From Seriola aureovittata (lineage: Eukaryota > Chordata > Actinopteri > Carangiformes > Carangidae): a stretch of DNA of 64,000 nt. Below are positions 1 through 10,831 of this stretch, piece by piece. A program made the translations under genes and the position numbers. Where the stretch lies: positions 2,145,212-2,209,211 of the forward strand of contig NC_079374.1 of assembly GCF_021018895.1 (NCBI RefSeq), read 5' to 3'. A model generated the notes under the pieces. That model ran no database searches. It saw only the letters and a program-made list of their open reading frames with translations, and was not told where the DNA came from. Numbering within the stretch: the first letter of the stretch is position 1; each line of letters opens with the position of its first letter.

Positions 1-1580
1 ATTGCTTTTTTTTTTTTTTATTCCTTAGGTTTCTGTATTTGACTAATTTGACTTGTAATTATTTTTGTGCCAACTTTCCCCTCTTTTGTTTCTGCGGCGT
101 TGTAAATGAGTTTTCTGCCTGAATGTATTTCTGAGTTGAAATAAAGGTTGAATATATTTTGTTTGCATTGGGAACATGCAGGAGCTTGTAGCTGAAGTGA
201 TTGTTGGTTTCAGGCTATTTCACTGATGTTGGTGGTTAGTGTGGGAACGTGCCGACAGTGAAGAAGACGACAAGCTGGGAAACAATATTATTGGAATAAC
301 AGAAATGTTTTAGCAGAACAAAATGCAATGAAAACCTTTTGTTGAGACACCACGTTTACCTTCAGTGTGTTTTGGTCTGAGACAATGTAATAATGTTACA
401 CAGATCCAATGAAAGTGACAGAGTTCTGCAGGAATCTGTGGTTAACACATGTGCAGTAACCTACTCATTTTCTTTAAATAATGTCAGTCAGTTTATTCAT
501 GTTTTATTCTACGACATAAAATACATCAGTAAATACTCCAGTCCTGATTTCTTGAAGCTTTTACGTCCTGGTTGCTGACAAGTGTCTAAATGAGACTGCA
601 GAGGTTGTCGGGGACATTAAATGTCACTGAGTTTATTTTCTGCAATAATTCTGAAAGACAATGGAAAATCCCATTGGCATTTTGTGGAGGGAGCCAGGGA
701 GATTCTAACATCAGGGCTGGCTACAAAAACACATCATCCCTGCTGCAGGCGAAATCCTCCCTGATCCAAACCCTGCAGGACCCTCCCTTCCACCCAGTTA
801 ACCCCCCCGGATTTAGTGAAATCAACTTGTTATCTACAATGGATAACAAGACTAAGACACGGCCATGCTAGTGGCATGTTAGCATGCTAGCATTTGTTAA
901 TCAGCACTTAAGGTGAGCTGAAAGTTTCTGGTCGTGTGTTGTTGAACTTTTGGAATCAAGTGTTGGACGAACATTAAAGTTGATGTGACGATGGCGCGGA
1001 AGACAAATGTCCCGTCATGTCAGTGTGGATCCAAAGTGTAAGAACAACTGTAGAAAATGTGTTAGCTTGTTAGCATAATGGCTGGTTTGCTAGATAATGA
1101 AGTGTTGTGTCTTTGGAGAGTCACAGCTGTTTTTTTCCTGATAAAAATGAAAAAGTGTGTGACACTGTGACACTGGCTGAGCCCTAAAAGGCTGGTGCTT
1201 GTGGGAAATCAAAGAAATCAAAGAAATACGACGATTTAAGAGTCGTTCTTCTTTAATTGGACTTGCAGCTGCTTCGATCACATCCACACCTGTCACTGTG
1301 TCTCTCTGGCTGGAGGTGGAAATCATGAACCACTTTGCTGTTTCAAATCGAGATATGCTGCTGAAGGTACTGAACACATGAGCTCTGGCACAAGGAGGCT
1401 GAAACAGAACACCAAGATATATCATTATTCTGTTCTGCCTTAATCTGAACCTTCTATTAATGTTAATCTAATAAAAGATTAAAGGTGTTTTCTGATTTGA
1501 CGTTAACGTTTGGCTCAGGCGCAGAAAACAACTTGTTTAGATTAAGGGAAAAGTCAGAGATGTCCAAACAGCCTGTTCCT
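1..1580. other. Intergenic DNA, no gene seen
   Basis: This stretch is AT-rich and single-copy in appearance. Short open frames occur, but none resembles a known protein or has a recognisable domain. A few short TTAGCATGCTAG-like motifs near 870-890 and 1060-1080 recall the common teleost repeat but are too short to assign. Confidence 0.5.
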
Positions 1581-1584
1581 CCGC

Positions 1585-1690
1585 CCCCTCCCTGCTCCCC
1601 CAATCAATTAAGGGTTAACCTCTCCTACCTGCATTCATGCTTTCAGAATGTTAATTGGCATTAGACCTGATAATAGGAAATACCACTGAG
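1585..1690. other. Candidate conserved noncoding segment
   Basis: A compact segment free of simple repeats contains several homeodomain-type cores (CAATCAATTAAG near 1600 and TTAATTGGCATTA near 1650) with no coding potential. This looks like the sequence of a vertebrate developmental enhancer, but that is inference from motif character only. It could equally be neutral DNA. Confidence 0.2.
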
Positions 1691-1771
1691 TCTGTGCAGA
1701 GAAGTGCTTCACGGCGCTGGAGGGGACGAGAGCATCGATCAGCTGCATGTTCTGCAGATGGAGTCTGAGAC

Positions 1772-1790
1772 GGGGGGGGGGGGGGGGGGG
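1772..1790 (+). repeat. Poly-G run (G19)
   Basis: Nineteen consecutive G bases follow a unique sequence. It belongs to a window-wide set of unusually long G or C runs. A C11 run lies 106 bases downstream at 1896-1906. Confidence 0.95.
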
Positions 1791-2584
1791 CTGTCAGGAT
1801 TTTTAAGGGATTTACTGTTGAGAGCAGGTTCTGGTGGTAAAACTGGACAGAGGCCAAACTCAGATAAAGCATAAAGCACTTGTTACTGAGGAGTGCCCCC
1901 CCCCCCAGCTCAATGAAGGCTGCCTTTCCTGCCTGTATTTCTCTCCTTTCAGCAGCAGAAAACTGCACCGTGGGTGACGTTAGCTGTTTGTCTCCTAGGA
2001 AACGTCTCTGGTTTGAAACCTACTTGGTTTCAAGGAGGATAGGTTTGCCAGAGATAAGGACATTTCATCAGCGTTACACTGGAGACCGGCTTTAAAAAAT
2101 AAAAAAAACCCTCTGCCTTTTATCAGCAGAGATCAACACGAGTGAACATTTCACAGTCTTCTTGGCTTTTCTTACAGCCACAGACGGATCATGAGGAAAT
2201 GAGCACTGACATGTGACTGTTTTTTATATATATCTAAAAGGGACGATGCAATTTAACAAAGATGCAAAACAGGTCCTGAAACTAATGTGTCGCACAAAGA
2301 GTTTATAGCTGCTGTAACTCTCGAGTCCTGTAGCTTTTACATGTGTGATGGAATCAAAACAAAACGCAACACGGTTGATGATATCCTACAATTATCTGAA
2401 GACGTACACAGCAGTGTTGGAACATTCGTCTGTTTGCACAATTAAAGACTGAATTAAACCTCGTGCTCTGCGGTGTCTCGCCCGAACACTGTTTGCTCTC
2501 TGCAGGAACTGGTTTTAGACACGAGTGTATTTTTCTTCCTGTGCGTCGGCGACAGTCAGAGCAGCAGCCATATTGTTTTGCAGG

Positions 2585-2830
2585 TTGTTTCGCACAAACC
2601 TTCACTTGATTCAAGGATGAACCGATTAGATTTTGGTGGTGAAAGGTCAAAGGTCAAGGTCTCGGTGACCTCAGAAAAGACTTTTTAACCATTACTCACG
2701 ACTTTACACAGCAATTATAAAGAATGGTTCATATTTATATGACTCTGGATCAACAGGCATGAAACCTGGAACTAGTGTCGGAGGGATACGAGCACGAGGT
2801 TCTAGTTTGTATCTGGATTGTTTCTGTATT
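2585..2830 (+). mobile_element. Interspersed repeat carrying a DR1 motif (copy A)
   Basis: The block reads 'ttttggtggt' followed by a perfect AGGTCA-A-AGGTCA direct repeat (2644-2656), an inverted TGACCT half-site (2666-2671), a 'cattactcacgacttta' segment and 'gtcggagggatacgagca' near its end. The same order of landmarks occurs at 52365-52650, which shows that this is a dispersed family. I recognise it as a common teleost repeat, but I do not know its class and no terminal repeats are visible. The shared landmarks are clear; the exact ends are estimates. Confidence 0.65.
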
Positions 2831-2908
2831 CTGGATGAATAGCATTCAGGCTCTGGACTGAAATAAATACCAAACAGAATAAAACATTACAAAAATCTAA
2901 GAGTTGCA

Positions 2909-2911
<3 letters not shown>

Positions 2912-2977
<66 letters not shown>
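2912..2977 (+). repeat. (AG)33 microsatellite
   Basis: An uninterrupted AG/GA dinucleotide array of about 66 bases, strictly purine on one strand. Confidence 0.97.
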
Positions 2978-2980
<3 letters not shown>

Positions 2981-2999
2981 AAGCCTTTTCATGCTGTTA

Positions 3000-3595
3000 T
3001 CTCAAAATGTGGAGTAATGTCCCACTGAATGCTAAATTTCACTGGATTCAGACGATTAGTCTGTTGATAGGTCTCCTCTGCAGGCTCCGCTGACTCTCTT
3101 TAAAACATACACCAAAACACAGAGGGAGGCTTGAGATTGTTAATGCATGGCCTGCCTTAAGAGGGAGACTGATGGCAAAGGTTTATGGTAAAAACAGCGT
3201 GACTGAATGATAATAAGTTGTATTTTTCTTCCTATCTGGGCTGTGACTCTGCACATCGCTGCCTTTAATTCATCCTGGGATCTCGGCGCAGCACTCGCAG
3301 CCACTCCAGGGCTGTTTTCAATCATCGGCTCATAGCTCGTCCGCGAACACACCCCTCTCTTCCTCTCCGTCTCACCCACGTCCTCCACTTCCTCCATGTC
3401 AGTCATTATGATCCATTTCAGAAGTCGGTAAACACCCAGCGCCGCATTCAACAGGCACCAACACAACTGCTTTATTAATTTGAGCCGCCGGACGAGGCAG
3501 AGCGACCGCTGTGCCAACAAAACACTCTGCTCCCAGTAAACACTGGTGCCATGGCAACCTCTGGAGCACAGCATGCAGATCTCCATGGCAACCTT
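3000..3595. other. Intergenic DNA, no gene seen
   Basis: Mixed-composition sequence with no repeat recognised. A 179-codon minus-strand frame crosses it (3140-3679), but that frame includes translated (GT)n sequence and has no recognisable domain, so it is not called. The segment 3150-3330 is repeat-free and could be a regulatory element, which is speculative. Confidence 0.4.
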
Positions 3596-3600
3596 TATAT

Positions 3601-3620
3601 GTGTGTGTGTGTGTGTGTGT
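3601..3620 (+). repeat. (GT)10 microsatellite
   Basis: A short perfect GT array, preceded at 3549-3591 by two CCATGGCAAC motifs that resemble RFX half-sites. Confidence 0.9.
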
Positions 3621-4029
3621 GCGAGAGACAGTGACGGAGAAGAAAATGAAAGAAGAGGATGGTAATGACTGAAAGACATTAATACAAATAACTGTCAGTT
3701 GTAGAATAAACAGACGATACATTAAGAATCAGCGAGTCCACACTTCTCTCCGCCTGCAGCATCCACCCGATAAATGATGTGAGAGCTGAAGGGCAACAAA
3801 GGGAAACAACAACAGCACAATTTTCTGATAGCAAACACCTCTCAAAGGCCTCCTGTCCCTTCATTTTTCATCCCCTGCTCCAGTTATGAGGCACTTTTTA
3901 AAAGCAGCTGCAAAACTCAATTTCATAGGTCGTGAAGTGTCGGCGAACGCCATCGAGTCGGTGAAATATCAGGAGAAGAGGGACGTAAATCTGGAAGGAG
4001 ATGTAGCTCCAGGTGCTCGGCTCACCACT

Positions 4030-4345
4030 GTGGTCCAGACTGACACAGCTCAACAATTATTGGAAGAATTGTCATGAACTTTACCTCCAGACATTCATGG
4101 TTCCCAGAGGCTGAACCCCACTGACTTTACCGATCCTCTGACTCTTCCTCGAACGCCACTATGACGAGCATTTTTGTTTTTTAGTGAAATGTCTCAACAA
4201 CTATTGGAAAAATTCTCAGGAAATTTTGTTCATGGTTCCAGGAGGTTGAATCCCACTGACGTTGGTGATCCTCTGACTTTTCCTCTAGTGCCACCGTGAT
4301 GCCGACATCCTTCCCTTTTAACTGAACTTCAGATGGTGGTTTTTG
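4030..4345 (+). mobile_element. 'cccagaggatga' family repeat, copy 1
   Basis: Two successive units are visible. Each has 'ctcaacaa(t/c)tattggaa', then 'ttcatggttcc', then a 'gaggctgaaccc' or 'gaggttgaatcc' block, then 'gatcctctgac', then 'gcc(a)ccgtgatg'. This order is typical of the commonest interspersed repeat in percomorph genomes and recurs many times in this window. It has no coding capacity and is probably a degenerate nonautonomous element. Confidence 0.75.
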
Positions 4346-4452
4346 TTCAACTTTACGCCTGCTAAACATCTGAGAGACTCATTTCTGATTGATTGATTGA
4401 TTCTGATTGATCTTAGTCAACAGTTATACATCAGTGCAACATCAAACTGCAG

Positions 4453-4466
4453 GTAACCATAGCAAC
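4453..4466 (+). promoter_or_regulatory. RFX X-box-like site
   Basis: GTAACC-AT-AGCAAC fits the GTNRCC(0-3)RGYAAC consensus bound by RFX factors at every position. The same word occurs on the other strand at 26100-26113. Whether it is bound is unknown. Confidence 0.4.
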
Positions 4467-4625
4467 AGTACCTCTACTGTTAATGAAATAACCTTTGACT
4501 GTCCTATCAGCCTAATGCCTAACTTGGTGAAAGGAAAACGTCTGGTTTTATATTTGTCTTATTGTCAACAAATCCCATGAGCAGACCCAAAACCAACACT
4601 GACTGAATGAATCCTGATAACGTAC

Positions 4626-4626
<1 letters not shown>

Positions 4627-4683
<57 letters not shown>

Positions 4684-4690
4684 TGTGTGT
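4627..4690 (+). repeat. (GT)32 microsatellite
   Basis: GT array with a single A interruption near 4677. It is the inverted partner of the (CA)n array that starts 108 bases downstream. Confidence 0.97.
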
Positions 4691-4798
4691 CATCTTATTC
4701 CCCTGAGCTGTAGAGCTCCACTGTTTCCAAAAACTATTAAAAACACATCAGTGAGACTCACTGTTGCACTGGGTTACATGTTCCTTCATTACCATGAA

Positions 4799-4814
4799 CA
4801 CACACACACACACA

Positions 4815-4868
<54 letters not shown>
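4799..4868 (+). repeat. (CA)35 microsatellite
   Basis: CA array with one G interruption near 4815, followed by a shorter CA array at 4889-4903. With the GT array at 4627-4690 it could form a long GT/CA stem. Confidence 0.97.
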
Positions 4869-4871
<3 letters not shown>

Positions 4872-5289
4872 GTTTATTTTGACTCAGTCACACACACACA
4901 CACCATCCTGCTGCCTCAAATAAACACACCAGGGCACCAAATATGGATTAATCCACCGCTGAAAATAGTCCCCAACAAATGCACTATTTCCTGCTGGTTG
5001 ATAAAAACTTCAGTGGTGGTTTTATATTTAGTTAAATATGGTGGTTGATTAAATAAGATCTTGGTACTTTTGGTTTGGCTCTAATTAAGATAATAACACA
5101 CAGGTATGTGGGACTTCACTGAGCCTACAGAGGCAGGTGAGGTCATGAGTCTCGTAGATGCAGGAAGTTGTTTTCCTGCTCAAACCACGTTGACTGATGA
5201 CTTTACACTGCAGCACGTACGTCTTAAATATAAATATGAGAAAAAAACTCAGTGCACATATCATTTAATCATGAGTTTAGCCTGTTCTT

Positions 5290-5410
5290 CCCTGTGGGTC
5301 CCTGGTTCCTAACTCGAGGGTTGCGACCCCGACAATGGGACGCAGAATAAAAGGTGAGGGGTCAATAGTTTTTCTTTACAAAACAACATTTAATTTTGTG
5401 GATTATTTTT
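5290..5410 (+). repeat. Fragment of 'gggttgcgacccc' interspersed repeat
   Basis: The order 'ggttcctaactcgagggttgcgacccc' then 'gaggggtcaatag' resembles a common teleost repeat whose relative appears at 42420-42605. The fragment is short and diverged. I cannot name its class. Confidence 0.45.
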
Positions 5411-5424
5411 TGCAATTTCAGTCA

Positions 5425-5530
5425 GTCTATCTCAAAAAATATTGGATGGATTAAATTTTGTACGGATATTCGTGTCCCCCAGAGGATGAATTCTAAAACC
5501 TTCTGTGATCCTGCAGTCAGTTGACAGTTG
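5425..5530 (+). mobile_element. 'cccagaggatga' family repeat, copy 2
   Basis: It contains 'tctcaaaaaatattggatggatt', an 'attttgtacggatattcgtg' block, 'cccccagaggatgaattc' and 'ctgtgatcctgcagtcag' in the family order. Only one unit remains. Confidence 0.7.
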
Positions 5531-5534
5531 TGGG

Positions 5535-6380
5535 TCACACAGAGCAGCGAGCATGGACCTTTAGGTGGGAGGAAAAACAATCTACTGTTTCATAAGACAC
5601 AAGAATGACTCACATGAATGACTGATTTACATAATTCTTAATGCATCTCCGGTAGCTCTGAAAAGATGGTACATGGTACATACAGGAAAAACAACACTCC
5701 ACCTCCATTAAAAACACCAGTTGAGACGTGGAGCATGAAAGAAGAATTCAGGCCATGTTTCCGCCCCGCTCCTCTTCCCTCTCTTCAGGGCCCAGCCTCC
5801 ATTATACCTCAGTGCAGGCTGGTGGAGGCACATGTGATACTGAGAGCAAAGCTTTTATCTCTCAGAAGCAGCTGAAAGAGCCATTAAGACGGAGCTCAGT
5901 GGTCTATCAGGTCAGATAACACAGTACTACACCTCCAGCAGCAGAAATCAACCTGCTCCAACAACAACCTCCTGCAGGCGGTTCAGAGATGTTTCCATTC
6001 AGCTGAGGATGGTGTTCACCATGTTTCTGCTTTCAGGAAGAAAAAAAACTGAAAGGGTTTTTTCTTTTTCTTTGAGCCTTCACAGAATCACAGATTTTGT
6101 TTATTCCTGGACAGGTTTAGAAAGATAATACAAAATGGAAACTGAATTTTCTTTATGGCCATATTCCATGTGAAGATTGTTTTTATGTGGTAAAAGAATC
6201 TTTAATTTTAAGACCAATGTATGAATCAGAAATATAAGTTTTCTGATCTGGTGTTTTTATTGAGGAGGAAACATTTTATGGTTTAGTTAAGGGATTTTGT
6301 ACCTGTGCACTTCAAATGCCTGACTTAGATGTTTTGTTGCAGTGTGAGGTCACACTCCTTCACAAATCTAAACATGCAAA
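5535..6380. other. Intergenic DNA, no gene seen
   Basis: Ordinary AT-rich sequence. No repeats, RNA genes or protein-like frames were recognised here. Confidence 0.4.
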
Positions 6381-6383
6381 ACT

Positions 6384-6826
6384 AAATGCGGAGTTCCTCA
6401 AGGCTCTGTCCTTGGGCCTCTTCTGTTTATCATATTCATGCACCCTCAAGTTCAGGTGATGGAAAACATGATATCTTAACTTGTACTATGCAGATCACAC
6501 ACAGATTTATCTAATATCAGCAGGTGACTATGGCCCAATACAAGCAGTAGGTGCATAAAACTTGAATTAACTTTGATTAAAATACGACTGCTGGTTTATA
6601 AAGCGCTGAACCTGTTAAGGCAAAAACTGTAACTGCACTGAAATTTTTATTCTGTTTAATCTGTCTTATTCTATTTTATCTTAAATTTTACGTGTTTCTT
6701 TTAATGTTGCCTTTTTGTATTGCCTTGCGTTTCTTTTCCAACTTGTCTCAGCGCTGTTTTGTTTTATGTAAAGCGCTCTGTAAATTTCCTTGTTGTTCAA
6801 AAGGTACTATACAAATAAATTTGCCT
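6384..6826 (+). mobile_element. LINE-2-type retrotransposon 3' fragment (broken reverse transcriptase)
   Basis: Three pieces of a non-LTR retrotransposon lie in the expected order. At 6390-6428 the plus strand translates as GVPQGSVLGPLLF, the hallmark reverse transcriptase block of the L2/CR1 group. At 6484-6513 it gives YYADHTQIYL, where the family active site is (F/Y)ADD, so the second catalytic Asp is replaced by His. At 6588-6611 it gives LLVYKALN, typical of the C-terminus of L2 proteins. The first two blocks are in different frames with stops between them, so it is a dead copy. The end, with 'tgtaaagcgctctgtaaa' and 'tactatacaaataaa', looks like an L2 3' UTR. The 5' part is missing. Confidence 0.8.
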
Positions 6827-6829
6827 CAG

Positions 6830-8185
6830 CCAGAGGACACTGCTTCCTTTTTCCTCCCTCACTTAAACAGGGAGATAAAGCTTTAGCAAACACATGTTGA
6901 TGTGGAGCCACAGATGTTTTTAAATTGTGTCGTCTTAGTGATGAGTAAATTATACTAGTGATAAAGTACCTTTAATTAAAGCTGTGTAAGGAATAGTTAA
7001 AAGGTTTTAGAAAACGTGCTTCCTTGCAGAGAGCCTGATGAGTTCCTACATGAAGATCCTACATGTGGTTGTTCCTCTGGAGATCCTGTCCGTTTTGTTT
7101 TTCGTCTGTGCTCACCTCATTGGTAGTAGAAGGTGATGTCACATTGTCCTGACAGCGACTCAGACCATGCTTGAACACCCTCCCTTTAATCCCCTGACTG
7201 CTCGTGAGGAAAATGGATGGCGGATAGGGATGACAACATTTCCTGCTATTTTTCATCGCAAAGTTTTGAATGAAATCTGACTTGATGATTGAAGTGCGAG
7301 CTCGGCTCTGAAAGCCACGGGCCCACGAGTCATTTAACATGATTTCACAGCCAAAGACCTCAGTTACATCACTCATCTTTCATGGCTGCTGCTACGGTCC
7401 AATTTTCTATAGCCTTTCTGGTAAAACTGGAGGAAAAAAAAAAAAGCTTCCAACTTGAGAAACGTGAGCACTTCAGGGTCATTAGGAGTTTTCTGGGTGT
7501 GATATCAGCATTGCGATATCCTGCAGATCAGACTTTGAAGTCTCAGACAGACGGACAGTATCTGATCTGACAACATGTTTTACCCACTTTCTCCATGGAC
7601 ATGAATCCTGAATAAGACCATCACTCATTTATCTGCCACTATTCATTCATAAGATTTGACACATCAAGCATGCCTACACTTTTATTTACAAAATTGAATT
7701 TTACAGTGGCAAATGTGGACAAAAGATGTGACCTACTTTGAGCTTCATGTGTGGATGTTTAATGTCGTCAGACAACACTGAATCACAACCAGCAGAAACA
7801 GAAGAATGACATTTACATAACTCTTAAAAAGAGCTGTAGCTGAGCTGCAGAGGAAGTCTGACACACCCAGACATCTGAAGCTCAGGGAACTCCAGATAAA
7901 CACACACCCACACAGATGCAAATGCAAACTACCCCCATCAGCACATTAGGAAACTTCCACACAACATGAAGATGCTTCTGAAAAACAAGCCTAACAGCAT
8001 GAATAACTCATGATTATAAATTTTGGTTCACACACACACACGTGAGGCCTTTTGTTGAGTGGAGTTTTAACTCGTACAAATGTTCCTCAGAGTTGCCGTG
8101 ACGACAGAAACAGTCGCAATGGTAGAATTACACTTGGTCAAATTAGAAGCTTTCAGATGTTACCAATCACTTTAACAAATTCAGA
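6830..8185. other. Intergenic DNA, no gene seen
   Basis: Unremarkable sequence of mixed composition, with only an A-rich run near 7435 and a short CA run near 8032. No domain-like frame or RNA gene was recognised. Confidence 0.4.
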
Positions 8186-8188
8186 GTT

Positions 8189-8500
8189 AACATGCTAATA
8201 TTAGCATGATAGCATACTAAATAATCTACATACATGGTTTCCATGCTAACAGTAAGAATGTTGTGTGCATTTTAAAATGCTAAATCTTCCATGCTAAAGA
8301 TGGGGACATGGAATAGTGCTAACATGCTGATATTAGCAAGATAAAATGCCAATTTAAGTATGATAATATGCTAAATGATCTACACTACCATGTTACCATG
8401 TTAACAGTAAGGATGTTATGTGCATTTTTACATGCTACATGCTACATGCTAAAGATGGGGATATGGAATAGTGCTAACATGCTAATATTAGCATTTAGCT
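8189..8500 (+). repeat. Tandem duplication of a TTAGCATGCTAA-type unit
   Basis: Two diverged units, 8189-8320 and 8321-8475, each start with 'aacatgct(a/g)atattagca' and end with 'atgctaaagatgggga(c/t)atggaatagtgct'. A third start follows at 8476. Unit lengths are about 132 and 155 bases; the difference is an insertion near 8345. The unit is rich in TTAGCAT/ATGCTAA words, as in the 3' part of the dominant interspersed repeat of this window. Confidence 0.8.
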
Positions 8501-8639
8501 ACCAGATTCTTGTGCTTCTCAAGCACAGTTCCTCATTTTTAAACTTGGCTAAAACATTATGGCTTTTCCTCTTTTTTAATTCATAAAATGTCCGATAAAG
8601 AAATGTTATGTACTAGCCTGTCTAAAAATAAATTACCAA

Positions 8640-8890
8640 CATATTGGTAAAATATCTACAAAATATTTATTGAAATATCTGATAAAACAGGAAAATATTA
8701 TTTTTAAATGTCACAACAGATTAGTAAAATATCTGAAATTATAATTTAATAATTAAAAAATAAATTAAATAAAAATCCAAAAATATCCAATTTAAAAAAA
8801 AAACTGCTGGATATTTTATTTTTTGGAAATTTTACTGATTTTTCACATTAATAAGATTTTTCAGATATTTTATGTGAAAATTAGTTTTTA
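8640..8890. repeat. AT-rich imperfect inverted repeat (MITE-like)
   Basis: The left arm (about 8730-8795, containing 'taaaatatctgaaa' and 'aaaaatatcca') matches the reverse complement of the right arm (about 8813-8880, 'tggatatttta' to 'tttttcagatattttat') around an A-rich loop. This could be a palindromic miniature element or a simple AT-rich foldback. No target-site duplication was identified. Confidence 0.5.
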
Positions 8891-9292
8891 CTGTAACGTC
8901 CATCAGAACCTGAATACTATTATATTATATACATAAAAAAACATCCCCAGCTGAAGACAGGCTGAACTGTGTCTCCAGAACCATAAACAATAGTTTGAGT
9001 TCCGACAGTGTGAGTGTTGGTTCGGGACTCGGGGCTGTGGCAGATATATACAAAAAAGAGCAGGTGTGTGGGTGGTGGGTTAATGGCTCCTCTGTGCTCA
9101 TGTGAAGATAACAATATCCAACAATATAAAAGAAAAGGAGATCCTGAACGTTATTTCAGCTTCTGGGAGGAGGCTAAATGGACTTTATTCATGTTTACCC
9201 TCCAGTGCACCCTGGGTAATGACATCCCTGGAAATGAATCAGGCTTCAGGGAATAAATGCAGTCAGGAGAGGGCCCTCACATATACAGTGAA

Positions 9293-9295
<3 letters not shown>

Positions 9296-9334
<39 letters not shown>
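9296..9334 (+). repeat. (GT)19 microsatellite
   Basis: Perfect GT array. It creates an artefactual Cys-Val reading frame that should not be taken as a gene. Confidence 0.96.
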
Positions 9335-9338
<4 letters not shown>

Positions 9339-9515
9339 GACAGGGAGATTTATGTGTGTGAGTGCATTTATTCGGAGAGTGGAGGAGAGGTGGGCGAACT
9401 GGTCGCTGCAGGTATCCTCTCTGGAATAGTGATGAAGGAGAAACTGAAGAGGCTGGAGACGTGTGCGCACATGAACACTGGCTGTTTGTTGTGACACGTA
9501 GCAGCTACTTCTTGG

Positions 9516-9517
<2 letters not shown>

Positions 9518-9579
<62 letters not shown>
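9518..9579 (+). repeat. (GT)31 microsatellite
   Basis: Perfect GT array of about 62 bases, 180 bases after the previous one. Confidence 0.97.
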
Positions 9580-9582
<3 letters not shown>

Positions 9583-9727
9583 GAACATGCTCAGACCTCT
9601 CCTCCTGTTATTTATTTTAACACTCTGCCGTTGAACCGACTCTCCTGAGGAGAGAATGTGCAAAAACAAAACTCACATTTTATCTCATGTCGATGTGACA
9701 TCACAGCTCTCACTGTTGATGATGAAA

Positions 9728-9772
9728 CCATGATGATGACGATCATCATCATCATGATGATGATGATGATAA
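9728..9772. repeat. Palindromic ATC/GAT trinucleotide repeat
   Basis: A run of CAT triplets switches to GAT triplets at about 9755, so the array is its own reverse complement over about 25 bases and could fold as a hairpin. It ends in an AAT-rich tail. Confidence 0.8.
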
Positions 9773-9843
9773 TAAAATAAAAACATCTCACAGTTTAATG
9801 TGAGACAAAAACACAACACCCATGTTGTTTTTTGTTAGACTTT

Positions 9844-9855
9844 GCCATCTAGTGG
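9844..9855 (-). promoter_or_regulatory. CTCF-core-like site
   Basis: On the minus strand CCACTAGATGGC fits the 12-bp CTCF core CCASYAGRKGGC. It lies about 2.5 kb upstream of the arl4c promoter. The word is also common in teleost repeats (a one-mismatch form occurs near 46982 and 56731), so occupancy is uncertain. Confidence 0.3.
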
Positions 9856-9952
9856 ATGAAAGTAGGAGCTACAACATTAGTGCCACAGTCTGTCTCATGT
9901 TCATGATAAAGGCTCAGTCAGTGTGTTTTTAATGTGAAGCACATATATGTAG

Positions 9953-9954
<2 letters not shown>

Positions 9955-9988
<34 letters not shown>
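9955..9988 (+). repeat. (CA)16 microsatellite
   Basis: Perfect AC array ending at a GGTACTTC sequence. Confidence 0.95.
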
Positions 9989-9989
<1 letters not shown>

Positions 9990-10110
9990 TACTTCACTTT
10001 ATCTTGATTTATACACAGAAATATTCTTTGGTATTTACTCCACTGACAGCTTCAGTTACTACTTCACTGTCAGATTAAGATTTTACATGTAAAACATGGA
10101 CGATAACATG
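9990..10110 (+). repeat. Fragment of 'tactccactgacagcttcagttact' repeat
   Basis: The order 'tatttactccactgacagcttcagttact' then 'cagattaagattttacat' is that of a widespread teleost interspersed repeat. It is diverged and has no clear ends; a similar short fragment may lie at 15030-15100. Confidence 0.4.
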
Positions 10111-10184
10111 ATGATACAGAGGTGTTGAAATCAGCTGTACTTTGAATACACGTGTGTAAATACAGTAACAGTCTTGTCAAGAAG

Positions 10185-10188
<4 letters not shown>

Positions 10189-10219
<31 letters not shown>
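10189..10219 (+). repeat. (TG)15 microsatellite
   Basis: Perfect TG array. Confidence 0.95.
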
Positions 10220-10220
<1 letters not shown>

Positions 10221-10800
10221 TCAGTCATTTAGGAAATGAGCAAAATATGTGTAAAAACTCAAACTTAAAGTCCTGGTTGTTGGTAATAATAAACTGCACA
10301 TTAATTATAGTTACAGTGTTTATTCTGTTTATTAAAACCCCAATAAACAACTTTAAATATTCTGATATAATAACATGAATAAGTAGCTGTTTGTAATTTC
10401 CAGGGGTCTACGTCTGGACAGGTTATGAGACAAGAGACAAGAGACATGTAAAAGCCCCCCCCCCCCAGACTGAATGAGTCTCTGGTTATTTAGCATCTCT
10501 ATGTGAACACTTTGACCTGGAACTTACATCCGTCTCAGGTGATCTGAGCACAGCTCTGAGTTCAGGTGTGAACGCACCCGAGACACATCGAGATCCAGAG
10601 CGTTTTTATGTCTTTGTCTGACAAAAGAACCAAAACTGAAAATACTGTGTGTGCACTTTTAAAAAGCCTGGTCCTGGATCTGATCTCATGTTGCTCACAA
10701 GGTGGTGCTAGAGTTTTATCTTTCTGAAAACACTGTTGGTGAAAGGCCTGAGGTCTGACACTGATCATGTGCTGTGACGTTTGGAAAATCCCATGAAGAC

Positions 10801-10831
10801 ATCAACAACAACAACAACAACAACAACAACA
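10801..10831 (+). repeat. (CAA)10 microsatellite
   Basis: Perfect CAA triplet array. Confidence 0.95.

Noticed and set aside
2005..2037. Short inverted repeat TTGAAACC/GGTTTCAA
   Set aside because: Only an 8-bp stem, common by chance at this length.
3140..3679. A 179-codon minus-strand frame
   Set aside because: It starts in translated (GT)n sequence and shows no recognisable domain or codon bias.
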